In this document: in pieces, positions 21,673 to 33,610 of the stretch
Position numbering within the stretch: position 1 is the first letter of the stretch
Layout of the letters: every line of letters starts with the position of its first letter
Assembly: GCF_035046485.1 (NCBI RefSeq)
Contig: NC_085138.1
Span: 65,340,580-65,404,579 of the forward strand
Length of the DNA stretch: 64,000 nt
Direction of reading: 5' to 3'
DNA from: Aedes albopictus
Taxonomy: Eukaryota; Arthropoda; Insecta; Diptera; Culicidae
Notes under the pieces: model-generated
Told to the model about the DNA's origin: nothing
Database searches by the model: none
Seen by the model: only the letters and a program-made list of their open reading frames with translations
Program-made: the position numbers and the translations under genes

Positions 21673-21933
21673 AAACTGCTCAGCACTAAAATGTGTAAGA
21701 CATACTCATAAGTGCATAATTTCCAGACCACACAAAAATGTGTAGCAGTTACACATTCTCAAAAAACAGCTCGTGCACTCTTCTAGATGCGAAATGTTGA
21801 TTTTTTTTGTTTTCCAAGGTCACTAGTAATCCTACCTAGAATGGCGTACACAAATATTTGTGATTGTAAATGTGCAAGGGTTACACATTTTTGGTGTAGT
21901 CTGGAAATTATGCACTTTAGTGCTGAGCGGCGT
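21673..21933. mobile_element. 261-bp MITE (GCTCAGCACTAAA ends)
   Basis: TIRs share GCTCAGCACTAAA and an inner block GTGCATAATTTCCAGAC, with TA at 21671-21672 and 21934-21935. Removing it leaves CACGCTAGCGTG, the same palindromic target used by the 19998-21583 element. Confidence 0.85.
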
Positions 21934-22380
21934 TAGCGTGGCTGGAGCGCGCGCCCGGGTGATTTTTTACACTTTCACCGGAGAGAATTTTTAATCGCTC
22001 TCGCCGCACTGTTGTGTGGCCTAGTGCTCAGGGAGCTAAGAGATTTATTTCTACCCACCAAGCTTGCGCGCATCCGAATCGCAGTGGTGGATCCACATAT
22101 AAGAGACGGGCTGCTGTTGAGATACACAGCGTGAGTGGTGTATTTTCTATTTCTCTTGGACATCTCTGGCCGCCACAATGGCCGACTTTGACACCTACTC
22201 ACGATTTCGAGAGCACAAATCTCTTCGTAAACAGAACCAGCGCACAAGATATTTTTATGTTAAGCTTATTACAAGTGAGCAAGAACAGAATAATAAAATG
22301 CACTGTTGTTTGAAACTTGCTTCTTGAGATTTGTGCGTCTGAAGTTCTGATGCAATGTTGAAGCGGGATTTCATGACGTT
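21934..22380. other. No gene recognised; possible arm of an older inverted repeat
   Basis: GC-rich sequence that shows patchy inverted similarity to 19735-19995 (for example CTCTCCGGTG / TCACCC and GGTGGGTAGA phrases). A 99-codon plus ORF and a 90-codon minus ORF overlap and show no domain. Confidence 0.35.
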
Positions 22381-22640
22381 TGTCCTTAAGGGGGCTTCAG
22401 GGGTATTTCAGGGCGTTCCAGGGATTTTCATAGGATTTGAGAGGCATTCCAGGGGTGTTCCAGGGGGTTAAGAGGGTCCCATTTTTGTTCACGAGTGCAG
22501 CAGGAGCCTTCAAAAGCATTCCAAGATGTTTCAGGGGTTCCAAAGGCATTCCATGATGTTTTAGAAGCGTTGCAAGGGGATCCGAAGGGGTTTTAGGGGC
22601 GTTCCCGGGAGTTTTAGGTGGTTTTCGGGGGTTCAAGTGT
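22381..22640 (+). repeat. Degenerate ~130-bp family repeat
   Basis: Short run of TTTCAGGGGCGTTCCAGGG-like phrases of the same type as 18.8-19.3 kb, with no clear period left. Confidence 0.6.
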
Positions 22641-23101
22641 ATTTATCCCTGATATCATATGTTTTAATAGAATGAGAAATGTGCTGATCAGATACACAAG
22701 AGGTGGCTTCTCGGATGGGTTTCAACCCACTAAAAACTCATTCTCTCGCTTCCTTACCTTCTCGGTACGCCCGTTTGGGATGATTACAAGATGGGGGGAG
22801 GGGTCCTTATATGAGTACTCTCTATTGGTTAGCGTTCCACCAGCTACCGCCTTAAGTTATCCTCTCTCCCCTAGAAGATTTGGTCCTGGCTAGCACTATA
22901 GACCACCCGTTGGACTGCAGCTCCCGGATGGGATGAGGAACCAACTCATCTTCCTGTTGATCGGCCGTCATTTTCTCTGTAGTTCAAGTACGATTTAGGA
23001 GACCCCACAGTAACAGAATCCCACTTGGCCGCTTCCGTACACATTCTTTCAACATTGTTGTCTGGAGTGATACCACATATCTCCTGCATACTCAACCATT
23101 G

Positions 23102-25064
23102 CACAGTGTACAAATTCGAGCAAAAAAACGGACGCAATTCAGTTCCGGCCGCTAAGCAAACGACAGATACCCATTCCTAAGCAAAAAAATCCAGGGAATC
23201 AAATGGTGCCAACCCCGTTCCTGAAAAACATCGCCAAGTGTAAATTTGTTAGAAATATTTGAATATATCAAACTTAAATCCAAAAAAGTTGGGAGGAACC
23301 CTGAATATTTCAAAAAACTTCATGTAGCAATGTTAGAAAACTTGGTTTAGTAAATGTTTTTCACTTATGATCACAATAAGTGTCTCATTTTGGCCAATAT
23401 CCCCTATTAAATGAGAATAGGATGAATTTGAACAAAAAAACATGCAAAGTCGTTAAAAAATCATGCTACTGCATGGAGAAACGCCAAACGGATTGTGTCT
23501 TGTCCATCACATTCAGAGATGGTGTCCCATTATGTCCAATATCCCCTATAAATAAGGAATATTTGAGAATTTCGTATGAATTTCAACAAAAAACATGCAA
23601 AGCCATTCAAAAGTCGTGATACTGAATGGAGAAACCCTAAAGGGCCTAAACAGATCATCTCTTGACCATCGCATTCAGTGATGTTGCCTCATTTTGTCCA
23701 ATATCCCCTAATAATTGAGAATTCTCAAGAATGTCAGATGAATTTCGATGAAAAACCATGCAAAGTCGTTCAAAAGTCTGATATTTTTTGTCTTTGAATA
23801 TTTTTATGTATTTTTTATTTTGTGGGGGAAAAAGGACAGAATGAGACATCATTTCTGAATATAATAAGCAAGAGATGATCTGTTTGGGGTTTTTCCATTA
23901 AGTAGCACGACTTTTGAACGACTTTGCACAGCTTAATGATGAAATTCATCTGAAATTCTCAACTATTCTAAATTTATAGGGGATATTAGATAAAATGAGA
24001 CAACATCATTGAATGTGATGGACAAGAGACGATCTGTTTGGGGTTTCTCCATTCAGTATCACGACTTTTGAACGACTTTGCATGCTTTTTTTTATTGTAA
24101 TTCATCTGAAATTCTTAAGTGCTCTTTATTTATAGGGGATATTGGACCAAATGGGACATCATCTCTGAATGTGATGGACAAGACACGATTCGTTTGGAGT
24201 TTTACCATGACTTTTGAACGACTTTGCATGGTTTTTATTGAAATTCATCCGAAATTCTCAAATATTCTTAATTTATAGGGGATATTAGATAAAATGAGAC
24301 AACATCATTAAATGTGATGAACAAGAGACGATCTGTTTGGGGTTTCTCCATTCAGTATCACGACTTTTGAACGACTTTGCATGGTTTTTTTATTGTAATT
24401 AATGTGAAATTCTCAAATATTCTTTATTTATAGGGGATATTGGACAAAATGAGACATCATCTCTGAATGTGATGGACAAAACACGATTCGTTTGGGATTT
24501 TACCATTAAGTAGCATGACTTTTGAACGAGTTTGCATGGTTTTTATTGAAATTCATCCGAAATTCTCAAATATACTTTAATTATAGGGGATATTGGACAA
24601 AATGGAACACCATCTCTGAATGTGATTGACAAGACACTACCCGTTTGGCGTTTCCTAATGCAGTAGCATGACTTTTGAACGATTTTTCGTGATTTTTTGT
24701 TCAAAATCAACCGAACTTTTCAAATATTCTCATTTTAAAGGGGATATTGGACAAAATGAGACACTTATTGTGTTTAAAAGTAAAAAACATTTGCTAACCC
24801 AAGTTGTCTGTCATTGGTACATGAAGTTTTTTGAAATATCAAGGTTTTCGCCCACCTTTTTTGGATTTCAGTTTGATATGTTCAAGTATTTTTGACAAAT
24901 TTAGGGGAAAACTACCAAAATGAGACACTTGGCGACGTTTTTCTGGAAAGGGGTTGGCACCATTCGACTCACCGGAGTTTTTTACTTAGGAATGGGTATC
25001 TGTCGATTGCTTAGCGACGGGAACTGAATTGCGTCCGTTTTTTTGCTCGAATTTGTACACTGTG
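23102..25064. mobile_element. 1.96-kb foldback element with opposed tandem arrays
   Basis: Perfect ends CACAGTGTACAAATTCGAGC continue into arms of ~280-310 bp (23102-23390 and 24750-25064). CATTG is duplicated at 23097-23101 and 25065-25069, and excision rejoins the R1 codons for VEQ-WLSMQ in frame. The interior is a ~150-160-bp tandem repeat (core GGGGATATTGGACAAAATGAGAC): three copies point left (near 23383, 23521, 23685) and seven point right (near 23845, 23978, 24138, 24280, 24433, 24585, 24740). No ORF of note; non-autonomous. Confidence 0.9.
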
Positions 25065-27130
25065 CATTGCTCCACGAACCGTGGGTATTCAAAGAGCACA
25101 TGATCCGAGGTCTCGTCGTAGTCTGCGCATTCCAGACATGCGGGGGAGCCTGCTTGTCCAAGTTCACCTCGCTATGGGGCCTGCTCATCCATTTAGACAC
25201 GCTCGGTATGAGCCATGGTGTGTCCATCTACCGTTACTGAAGAAATTCCGTTCCCTATGCTACATCAACATAGACGATGTTCTTGCGATCAGTCTAGTTC
25301 CTCTTATGCCGCGTCGCTTGAAGCACTCTTCGTGCTCCGCCACAACTAGTGCTGTGGGCATCATGCTCACTAGCATGCATACCGCATACTTTGAGATTGT
25401 GCGGTATGCGCTAAGGCACATCAGCCTGTGGGTACTGTAGAGTCGCTTCACGTTTCGGTTGACCACTAGCGACATACCTTAGTATGGAGACCGCTACTGT
25501 CGTGAACAGCTTACGCTTACTGGAGACTATTGCCAAGCTATTTGACATTATCTTTGACAATACCATTATCGCCGTGCTTGCCATTTTGTAGGTATTTTCC
25601 ACGTGGCCATTCCAAACGTCAGCTTATCGTCGATCATGACCAGTGAGCTCTTAGAGTTGATCGTCTATTCGCCTGTGATGACCACTGCCTGTTGTTCAGA
25701 CTTCCATAGTACCGAGCCCCTGAAGTACCCTTGCGGTGATGTTGTAGCTCCTCTCGCCTTTCTCGGTGTCATTGATTAGCACCCTATTCTGGAAATAGCT
25801 CTCCAGTATCCAGCATAGGCTAACCGGGACTCCTAGATGGTGTACACCACACTCGATGGTGTCCCAGCTTTCTTTTGCAGTATGACGACTGCGCAATACC
25901 GGATTCCCGTTCCCCTCTTTTGGGGCCCTAATAGCATCCACCCTTCCGGAAGCCAAACTTTTTATCCGAGAGGCCAGAATCAACGGGTTTCTTGGTATAG
26001 ACCATCGACAGGATGATCTTTTCCAACAGTTTTCCGGCGGTTTCTAGAAGGCAGAAAGGTCTGTATGCTGACGGGTCGCCAGGTGGCTTCCCGGATTTGG
26101 GCAGTAGAATCAGTCTTTACCATCTGGCACATCTGCATAGTCATTCTGAACATGTCAGGGCTAGGCTCTGTGGCCGTCTTGGTGGCTACTGTCGGGATAC
26201 CGACCGGACTCGGCGCCTTGTTTACCTTAAGCGACTATGCTATTGCGATGAGTTTGTCGTACGTTACCGGGGCGAACTCCCTTTGGCCGGTTTGGCCATA
26301 GGGGACGGGAGCCCATGGTCGTGTATCGTAGCGTAGAAACAACGTTTCCACGATCTCTTTTGCAGCATCTCGGGGGAGCATTCTGGGGGTGCTGACGCGT
26401 CCTTCGTTTTGGTCATGACTACTCTGTAGGCATCACCCCACGGGGTCGTGTTGGCTGCCTGACAGAGATTTTCGAAACATGCCCGCTTACGCGTCTTAAT
26501 CTCTTTGTTCAGTGCCAATTTAGTCGCCATGTAGGCCTCACTTCGCTCCATTCTACCCTCGTCGGTGCAGGCTCTTTGCATCTTCCTTCTAACACTAACT
26601 CTTAGTCAGGGCAGGATGCGCGGAATTCTGGATCCCCGATGACAGTCAATGGCCATCGTCTGTGACAGTCTTCCTTCGTGTTCCACCCTTATTGAATGGC
26701 CAGATGGTCACTATGCGTGTATCCATCGTCGACCCTCCAGTCTGAGCCAGGGTTTAGACCCGGACTCCAGAAGGTCACATCAATGATGGACTCTGCACCT
26801 ACTGTACGTTCGCGACATCGAAGTTTAGTCTAACCATAGCTTCGAGTAGACAGCAGCCTTTCACGTTAGTAGAGCGGCTACTCAACTCAATCGTCCAGGC
26901 GTTGAAGTCTCCACCGATGACCACGGAAGTCAATCCTGTATATGCACTAGTGCGCCTGATAGCGATACCAGCAAACTTAGCATGGACCGGAAAACGACCG
27001 ATTGTACAGATCGCTACTAGCTTGGCCTTATCCGCTACCTAGTTTCCGTTATCGGGAGGGATGCGTTATGGGTCCGATAGTAGGGCGATGTCTGTACTTG
27101 GGTCCGAGACTTACTGCCACAGCAACTGTT

Positions 27131-27568
27131 TTTTTTTTATTCTTAATCTTAATCACTTAACCTAATTTACAGCTCTATTGTCCACTGGGGCACTACGTGA
27201 GCAATTTCAATTGACAGCTGCACTTACATTTTGTACAGCGCCTAGATTCTATTCTGCTTTATCGAATTGGTTGCCTTTCTGCTGCTTTCACTTTTTCTAC
27301 TTTATACCTAGTAGAATGATGAGCACAAGGATGATGATGGGTGACCGTTGTTCCTTTCCAGTCCGATTGGGGGTCCATTATAAGTAGCAGTCCGCCGATG
27401 TCCAGGTATCCAGGTCCGTTTGAGCCAAGGGGCTCAGAAGAGGGTCAGTGTCAGTTGCTCTCGGGGAAAAGCAACTGACGAAAAATTGCAAGTGCCGGGG
27501 CTGGGAATCAAACCCATGACCATCCGCATATGAAGCGAACGTGTGACCAACTACGCCACGGGCCCCGG
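27131..27568 (-). mobile_element. ~440-bp tRNA-headed SINE
   Basis: On minus it begins GGGGCCCGTGGCGTAGTTGG (tRNA-like A box) with a B box close to GGTTTGATTCCC and ends in an A-rich tail (27131-27140 on plus is T-rich). The duplication CCACAGCAAYTGTT lies at 27117-27130 and 27569-27582 with one mismatch. It interrupts the R1-like endonuclease codons for AAQQLLW. A better preserved relative is at 34307-34754. Confidence 0.9.
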
Positions 27569-27639
27569 CCACAGCAATTGTTGTGCGGCTTCACAGTGGT
27601 TCATGCTTAGCTGTGTAACCTGCGTTAGCGTCGGTTGGT

Positions 27640-27765
27640 TCGACCTCCTTGCGTGCCTGGACATTTAGGCCCGCCTGTCGTGTGACCCTTGTTAGCCGTG
27701 AAAATCAGGCATTTTGGTGCCGAGTTGCTCTCCCTGGCGATGTGGTTTTCCACTTCGCATTTCTT
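27640..27765 (-). pseudogene. ORF1 C-terminal fragment of the R1-like element
   Basis: The minus strand reads HIARESNSAPKCLIFTANKG and then GGPKCPG, the pattern of the last Cys/His zinc knuckles of R1-type ORF1 nucleic acid-binding proteins (some cysteines are lost: LIF where LIC is expected). It is followed, as in R1 elements, by the start of ORF2. The rest of ORF1 is missing because the copy is 5'-truncated. Confidence 0.6.
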
Positions 27766-28786
27766 GTAGAGTTTGTACATGCTGCACTTATCGAACGTCT
27801 ACTATATATTTGGTATGGAAAAATGCACATCATAATTGGTATACAACGAAGAGCGGTTACACTTTTCGAGGAAATCCTCATTCGGGTAAATAATCTTCGA
27901 AAAATTGGGTGCAACCCAAATTTCCCCAAGAACATTTTGTAAGCAAATTAATTAATTTTCAGCGCCTCTTTTCTTCTCTTCCATTTCCAAGAAAGTTCAA
28001 AAACCCGAAACAAAATGAAAAGTGATCCTCAATTTGCTCTTGTTTTGCTCCATCATCGTGCCTCCCATCCACACGAAGAAGATTCCCGCAACCGCGCGCG
28101 CCCTTCCCCCAACTCCCCCCGGTTTGCCCCCTTTATGTAAATTCAGATTACGTTGTAATTGCTTTTCTTCCCGGGTAGTTTCTCTAAGCATCGCGCATTC
28201 TCCCTTTCAGCAGCTTTTCGCCTAATTTCCCTGAAATTGAAATCCGGTGCTCCCCCGGCCCAATCCAACTCTCGCCCGCTGGTTGCTTGAATGGATCGTT
28301 GGGGAGGGGAGCATAGAATTTTATGGGCTGGACGGCGACGACCTTGGGTGAGTGGTCCGGCCCGTTCTGAGCTTGAACAGCAGCGCGGTGAAATCGAGAG
28401 TGTGTTGAACCTGGTCAGGGTTTTTTTTTTCTGCTGCGCGTTTCCGATGCGCGGCAAAGTCGATGAAAGCGAGTTTGCTTGCGCCACTGAACTAGTCACA
28501 GAAGAGGTGATGGTGGCTGGTCATCGACTGACTCTGGCTGGTCAGAGATTGAACGATTGCTGATTGCGCGGTTTGCAGTAATATCAGTTGACGATAATGA
28601 GTTTACTACTAGCCTTGGAAATTAGTGAATAAGGGGATCGGTGGAAGAGTAATTAGTTTGTCACATCTCAACACCTACTTAAGAAAATATGAGCATTGTG
28701 CACGCCAGTTGATGTTTACGGCAACTAATCATGAACGAAAGCGTTAGTACCTTAATTGATGTGACACTACCAGTCATGCATACAGG
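27766..28786. other. No gene recognised
   Basis: Unique-looking sequence, GC-rich at 28060-28550. Opposed ORFs of 118 and 90 codons at 28143-28563 lack motifs and splice context. Confidence 0.4.
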
Positions 28787-28848
28787 CAGGGATGGAAAAC
28801 ATCACAAAAATGATGATGATTAACCTGGGCTTGTTAGGGGAATATCTG

Positions 28849-29025
28849 TAAATAAAAAGAAAATCGCGTTAAGTACTGTTCCTTTGAATTCCACTAAGAG
28901 TCGAGTCAAGTACAAGACACTGAAGACGACCTTACAGTTGAGGTCGAAATACGTATCTGTCAAAGGATGCAAATTCTTAGTAAAATTCAAAGGAACAGTA
29001 CTTAACGCGATTTTCTTTTTATTTA
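28849..29025. mobile_element. 177-bp inverted-repeat insertion
   Basis: Arms of about 43 bp containing AGAAAATCGCGTTAAGTACT pair in inverted orientation around a ~90-bp centre. Confidence 0.8.
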
Positions 29026-29127
29026 TAATCACAAAAATGTCATTTCGTTATTTTCTAATTTAACTGCATCTAGTAGAAAAAGTAAATCGACGACATTATT
29101 TATTATGCATATCTAGTCAGCATTATA

Positions 29128-30049
29128 CAGGGGGTGGCCAAAATGTTTGGGATAGGCAACTTTTTTTTCTCTCTTAAAACAGTTCAACATGCTATAACTT
29201 TTCATAGAATGCATAAAAAAATCTCAAATTTTAACTCTTTGTCAACCTATTATATGTGCATCATTGGTACAAATTTGGGCTCAATTGATTAATGTTTCGC
29301 AAAGTTGGAACCGTTAGGGTAAAACACTATTTTTTAGACAACTCATTTTTGAGCTGACATATCTCGGAAACCAGTGAACCGAATTGAATGAAATTTTGAA
29401 CGTACACTAACAATATACAAATGCTTCACAAACTATTAAAACATAGGTACTTTTTAAACGTTGAAAAAAGTTATCATGGATTGACAATTTTTGGATTTTT
29501 CTAGAAAAAATTTAATTTTTCTACATAAATATCAATAAATTTTAGTGTTGATATCCAAAGATTTTCCGCTTCTGTTCTCAAGTTATCTTTAATCAGATAT
29601 ATTAAAGCCTATTTAGTTTGAAGGAAGAACACATTTAGTAATTTTTGTGTGGTATTGTAAATTTGACTTATTTTCCTCTATATGGGTAAAAATTTCAACC
29701 CTGTTTAACTTAATTCGCCTTGAGAAAATATTACATTTTATAACGTCGTATTAAGTATCAATATGTTATTGATAAACGTTAAAAGCATCATTCAATTCGG
29801 TTCACTGGTCTCCGAGATATGACAGCTCAAAAATGAGTTGTCCAAAAAATAGTGTTTTACCCGAACGGTACTTTGCGAAACATTAATCAATTGAGCCCAA
29901 ATATGTGCCAATAATGCTTGTTGCCAATAAGGTTGATAACAGTCAAAATTTGAGATTTTTTGATGCACTCTATGAAAAGTTACAGCATGTTGTATTTTTT
30001 TGTGGCAGAAAAAAAAGTTGCCTATCCCAAACATTTTGGCCATCCCCTG
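29128..30049. mobile_element. 922-bp TA-target element with ~230-bp TIRs
   Basis: Ends CAGGGGRTGGCCAAAATG, TA at 29126-29127 and 30050-30051. The arms (29128 to about 29400, and about 29790-30049) share TGTTTGGGATAGGCAACTTT and ATATCTCGGAAACCAGTG-like blocks. No transposase. A truncated second copy lies at 46478-46978. Confidence 0.88.
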
Positions 30050-30248
30050 TAGATCGTTGATGCTTACGAACGGAAATTTACACCGAAAGTGAACTAAATA
30101 GAAAAATGTCATGACATTTTTTGTTTCATGAAATTCCGCGTTATTTTCCATCCCTGCATGCAGGGCTGTTAAATATCACGACCCCCAAAAATGACAATGT
30201 GAAAAAATATATTTCACTATCACAAAACGTATAACTTTAATATTTGTA

Positions 30249-31654
30249 GAGTAATTCGCTAATTGTTGAACACTACCCAAATGTTGAACAGTTTCTGAAT
30301 ATTTTATTATAAATCTTACTTAAGTAATTTTCATCCAACGCAAACCTATGATGTAGATGCATATACATGTGGGTCACGATATTGCTCTAATAAAGTTACA
30401 AAATTATACATTTTTTTTTATCAAAAAAATTGATTGAAAATTTTGTACCGCTGATGACACAAAAACTGCACAATTCTTAAGATTAATTTTAAGAAATTGC
30501 TGTTACGAACTAAGCTTTGCGGGCAAATCGACCACAAATATCAAAGGCACACCATAGTTACAAGAACTGGAGGGATGTCATTAACAGTTTAACATTGTTT
30601 AAAATAACATTTTCATTGTAATTTAATTTGAAAAAATATTTTTTTTTTATCACACCATAATTATGCATCCATGATCCAATTGTTGAACACTGGCCTAACC
30701 TACGATGTTAGCATGACTGCTAGATTTTTTTTTCAGTTTACCTAACCGTACATTTCGTTAGGTTTCAATGGCGTTCCAGGGATATTCTAGGGGTGTTGCA
30801 GTGGGCTTCAGAAAGATTCCAGTGGTTTTCAATGGGTTTCAAGGGCGTTTCAGAGGTGTTCAAGAGGAATTCAGAGTGTTAGGGGGTCCCAGGAGTATTT
30901 CAAGGCGGTCCAGGAGGCTCAGGAGCAATCCAAGGGGTTTTAAGGGATTTCAGGGTCGTTCCATGAGTGTTCTTGGGGGTTGAGTGGGTCCCATGGGTTT
31001 CCAGAAGAGTTTCAGAGGCTTTAAAAGGCGTACTTTTCTTCTGTCGTTTTTGCTTGTAATCATATCTTTTCAGCCATTTTTGCATCTAGTCATCTTTAAA
31101 CCGATTTCAGTCCACTAGAGCTCTCTTCAAATGTGCGATTCTTTGTCATTTAAATGAATTGTCACTAGCTCGGACTAGCTGGGCACAAAACACAAAAAAC
31201 CCGGAAAAAATCCGCCAGGGTGAAAAAATATCGGATGTCGGGTCAATTTTTATCAAATGTTGGACCACTGTTGGACCCACATCGGGTAACTGTCGTGTCT
31301 ATGTTGGGTTTGGTGGCCAAAATAAAAACAAGTGAATGATAGGTTGATGTCGGGTTTTACGTCATCAATTACGAACAAAGCTTCAACCGTTCAACAATTG
31401 GCGAGAACCGTCCAACATTAGGATGAGCCAGCTTAAGGAAGCGTTCAACATTTGGGTTACAGACTTCCCATACAAATGTTCTATTTTCTCTTAGAAAATG
31501 GAATTTAAAGGAATACAAATTCAATGGGCAGTATAAAGGATAAGTAGATCTAGACGTTCACTGGATATTTTTCAACTAAAGTGGAATTATACACGGAAAA
31601 ACAAACGAAAACCAAAATGCCGGTACTAACCGTTCAACAATTGGCGAATTACCC
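30249..31654. mobile_element. 1.4-kb TA-target TIR element
   Basis: Ends GRGTAATTCGCYAATTGTTG in inverted orientation, TA at 30247-30248 and 31655-31656. The phrase GTTCAACAATTGGCGA is repeated inside (near 31387) as a subterminal repeat. It contains a degenerate ~130-bp-family array at 30765-31030. No transposase ORF. Confidence 0.8.
30765..31030 (+). repeat. Degenerate ~130-bp family repeat
   Basis: GGTTTCAAGGGCGTTTCAGAGG-like phrases. The left junction block (GTTAGCATGACTGC ... CCTAACCGTACATTTC) is shared with the copy near 19500-19600. Confidence 0.65.
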
Positions 31655-31656
31655 TA

Positions 31657-33610
31657 ATCATTTCCTTTTTATTTATTTTTCACATCTGAATGCCAAGTAG
31701 TTCACATAATAATATACTCGATGATCATTACCTGTGTGCTTAATAAGTACTGCTTTGCTTATATTCCTGTACTGGTAATTTCATATATTTTTGAGGAACA
31801 CTAATCTCTTTATTATCAAACATGAGCCACCAAGCATCTTATCTTTACTGACGAACTCGGTAGCTCAAATTTCACGCGTTCTTCCAGAGTGCCTTCGATG
31901 TTAACCCCAGGGGTTCTTATGCTTCGGGTCAGGGTTAATCTTGACCAGCCCATAACCATTTTAGTTGATTTATTGACCTTCCAAAAGGGCATTAATTACA
32001 CTCCCTATCAGTAACCACTCATAAACTTCTCTCGTGCCTCATAATGACCGGTTGGAGTTTTTATTGAGTACCAATATACGCCATGTAGGATCACTATCTA
32101 TCATCGCTAAATCGAATCTCAAACGTCGCCCATCCGAGAGGGGAGACCCACTAATGACCTACACGTTTACGTTTCCCATCGGATTAGGCTCTGGGGCGCC
32201 CATTACACGATCCTAATTGAAAACATTCCAAAGTGTCGAAGAAAGAGAAAGTGAAGTATCGAAAAAAGAGAACTGTCTCGTTTCTCAATTATTCATTCAA
32301 GAGTTTGACGAGGTTAGGAGCAGTGTGAAACCCTCTCATAACGACGACCCTAGAGGACCGTCAATGGGGGGCGGTTTGGTGCCCTTAGTCCATGACAGGG
32401 AGATCGTCACCGTTGATAAACAGCAGCCGACGGCGTGCCGATTCAGGGTTACTTTTTCCGCTCTGCCATCAGGGTGCCACTTGAACCTTTCCGCTTGTGA
32501 TTTGAAAAATGAAGGGCTTCTTATGCAGTTTGGGCCCTCCGGTCGGCAGACAACAATAAATAAATGATCTGCTGCCAACTACATAGGTATGTATGTGAAG
32601 GCGAGCGTATGACAAACGGCTCCAATCGGTGGCCCCCTATCAAGTATGCATCGCAGATATTGAACTTCGACGCACTGGCAAGGCACGAACCCGGTTTGAG
32701 TAGAGGACCTTTGGGTGTTCCTTCCATGCCCGGCGGGCCATTTTTCAGATGCGTGAGATTATTCCATGTTTTCCATGCCAAAGCGGAATTATAGAAAAAG
32801 TAAAAGTGATCAACATGCGAGAGCAGTGCAAGGTGTAGCATGGTGTGGCTCCAGCTGTGAATCTGTCGGATGACTGTCGGAGTTTGTTAAAACTAATTGG
32901 AAATATTTATTAGTTTTCTAAACGAAAATTCAGGTCGGAATTGTCATTTCAATGAAGCGTGAGTAGAAATATTCACTCTCTATATTTCGTTTTCCATCAA
33001 ACTAAGGTTACAAAGGCCTTGAAATTTGTGAAACAGGTTCTAAATTGTCACCCCAAGTTAATCGAACTGCTAGGTTTATGAATTTTACTGCGGAGAATAA
33101 AACACCTATTGCTCTTAAAGATTCTTCATCAACCATAACAAAAATGCCAAGAAAGGAAACCCCAATCAATCAAGCAATAAAAAACAAATTTCCCAAAACT
33201 CAATTTAAGAGAGATTAGAATAGCCACACTACATCGTTCGACCATAGACCATCTTCGGCCAGAACTACACACCCAGTAAAGCCAATCTAAACATAGAGAA
33301 TCGAAACTTTCGCTTTTATTTCCACCCAATGTTTACGACCCAATGTTTACCCACCCGGAAACGACCTTACATTCGTTCTTAGCTTTTCAATCGTATGAAA
33401 AGGAAGATTTTTAGAAGAAAGATCAGAGCCAAGTTTTATTGCCTTGAGTCTTATTTGGTTTTATTTTTATCACACAGATTTGTTATTTATCAAATGCTGT
33501 AGCCTTGCGTACTGTTAGAAAACAAGGCACATTTTATGTGACCCGCAAAATGATTTCTTTGACTTATTCTACTTGTGTCGATTGAATGTATTCTCCTTAT
33601 AGGGTTCACT
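31657..33610. other. No gene recognised
   Basis: Nearly 2 kb without TIRs, SINEs or tandem repeats that I can see. ORFs of 116 codons (32217-32567, plus) and 106 codons (32521-32841, minus) have no recognisable motif or splice context. This is the best candidate in the window for old unique (host) sequence. Confidence 0.4.

Larger units (their letters stand above)
22930..27645 (-). pseudogene. ORF2 (endonuclease-reverse transcriptase) pseudogene, R1-like
   Basis: Read from high to low coordinates, the endonuclease N-terminus (NHCEAAQQLLW, near 27600) is followed by IPPDNGN and AICTIGRFPV, then VVIGGDFNAW (near 26920) and a DGYTHSDHLAIQ-like block. The stretch with LKVNKAPSPVGIP and a degraded RPICLLP-like box (26250-26050) is reverse transcriptase, followed by SYFQNRVLINDT near 25800. 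The C-terminus has the Cys/His region HVLFEYPRFVEQ (25070-25110) that continues across the foldback insertion into WLSMQEICGITPDN (about 23040-23096). Many stops and frameshifts break every domain, and no intact catalytic YXDD box was found. It would have copied its own RNA into chromosomal DNA. Confidence 0.8.
22650..27765 (-). mobile_element. R1-like non-LTR retrotransposon, 5'-truncated and dead
   Basis: Minus-strand LINE. A 3' UTR-like region (about 22650-22920) precedes the ORF2 C-terminal end, then reverse transcriptase (25.3-26.4 kb), endonuclease (26.7-27.6 kb) and the tail of ORF1 with zinc knuckles near 27640-27765, where the element is 5'-truncated. It is split by a foldback (23102-25064) and a SINE (27131-27568). 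Without these it is about 2.7 kb, with several internal deletions. R1-type elements are LINEs with an APE-like endonuclease. Assignment rests on motif similarity, not on a search. Confidence 0.8.
28787..30156. mobile_element. hAT-like non-autonomous element with nested insertions
   Basis: Ends CAGGGATGGAAAA / TTTTCCATCCCTG. The flanking 8-mers CATACAGG (28779-28786) and CATGCAGG (30157-30164) differ at one base, fitting an 8-bp hAT target duplication. Most of its length is two other elements (28849-29025 and 29128-30049). Confidence 0.78.

Noticed and set aside
27480..27568. tRNA-like sequences (also at 15840-15921, 34680-34754, 35510-35590, 48530-48597, 56204-56275)
   Set aside because: All are A/B-box heads of SINEs with downstream bodies, tails and target duplications, not free tRNA genes.
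32217..32567. 116-codon plus ORF overlapping a 106-codon minus ORF
   Set aside because: No recognisable motif; the opposed ORFs suggest composition rather than coding.
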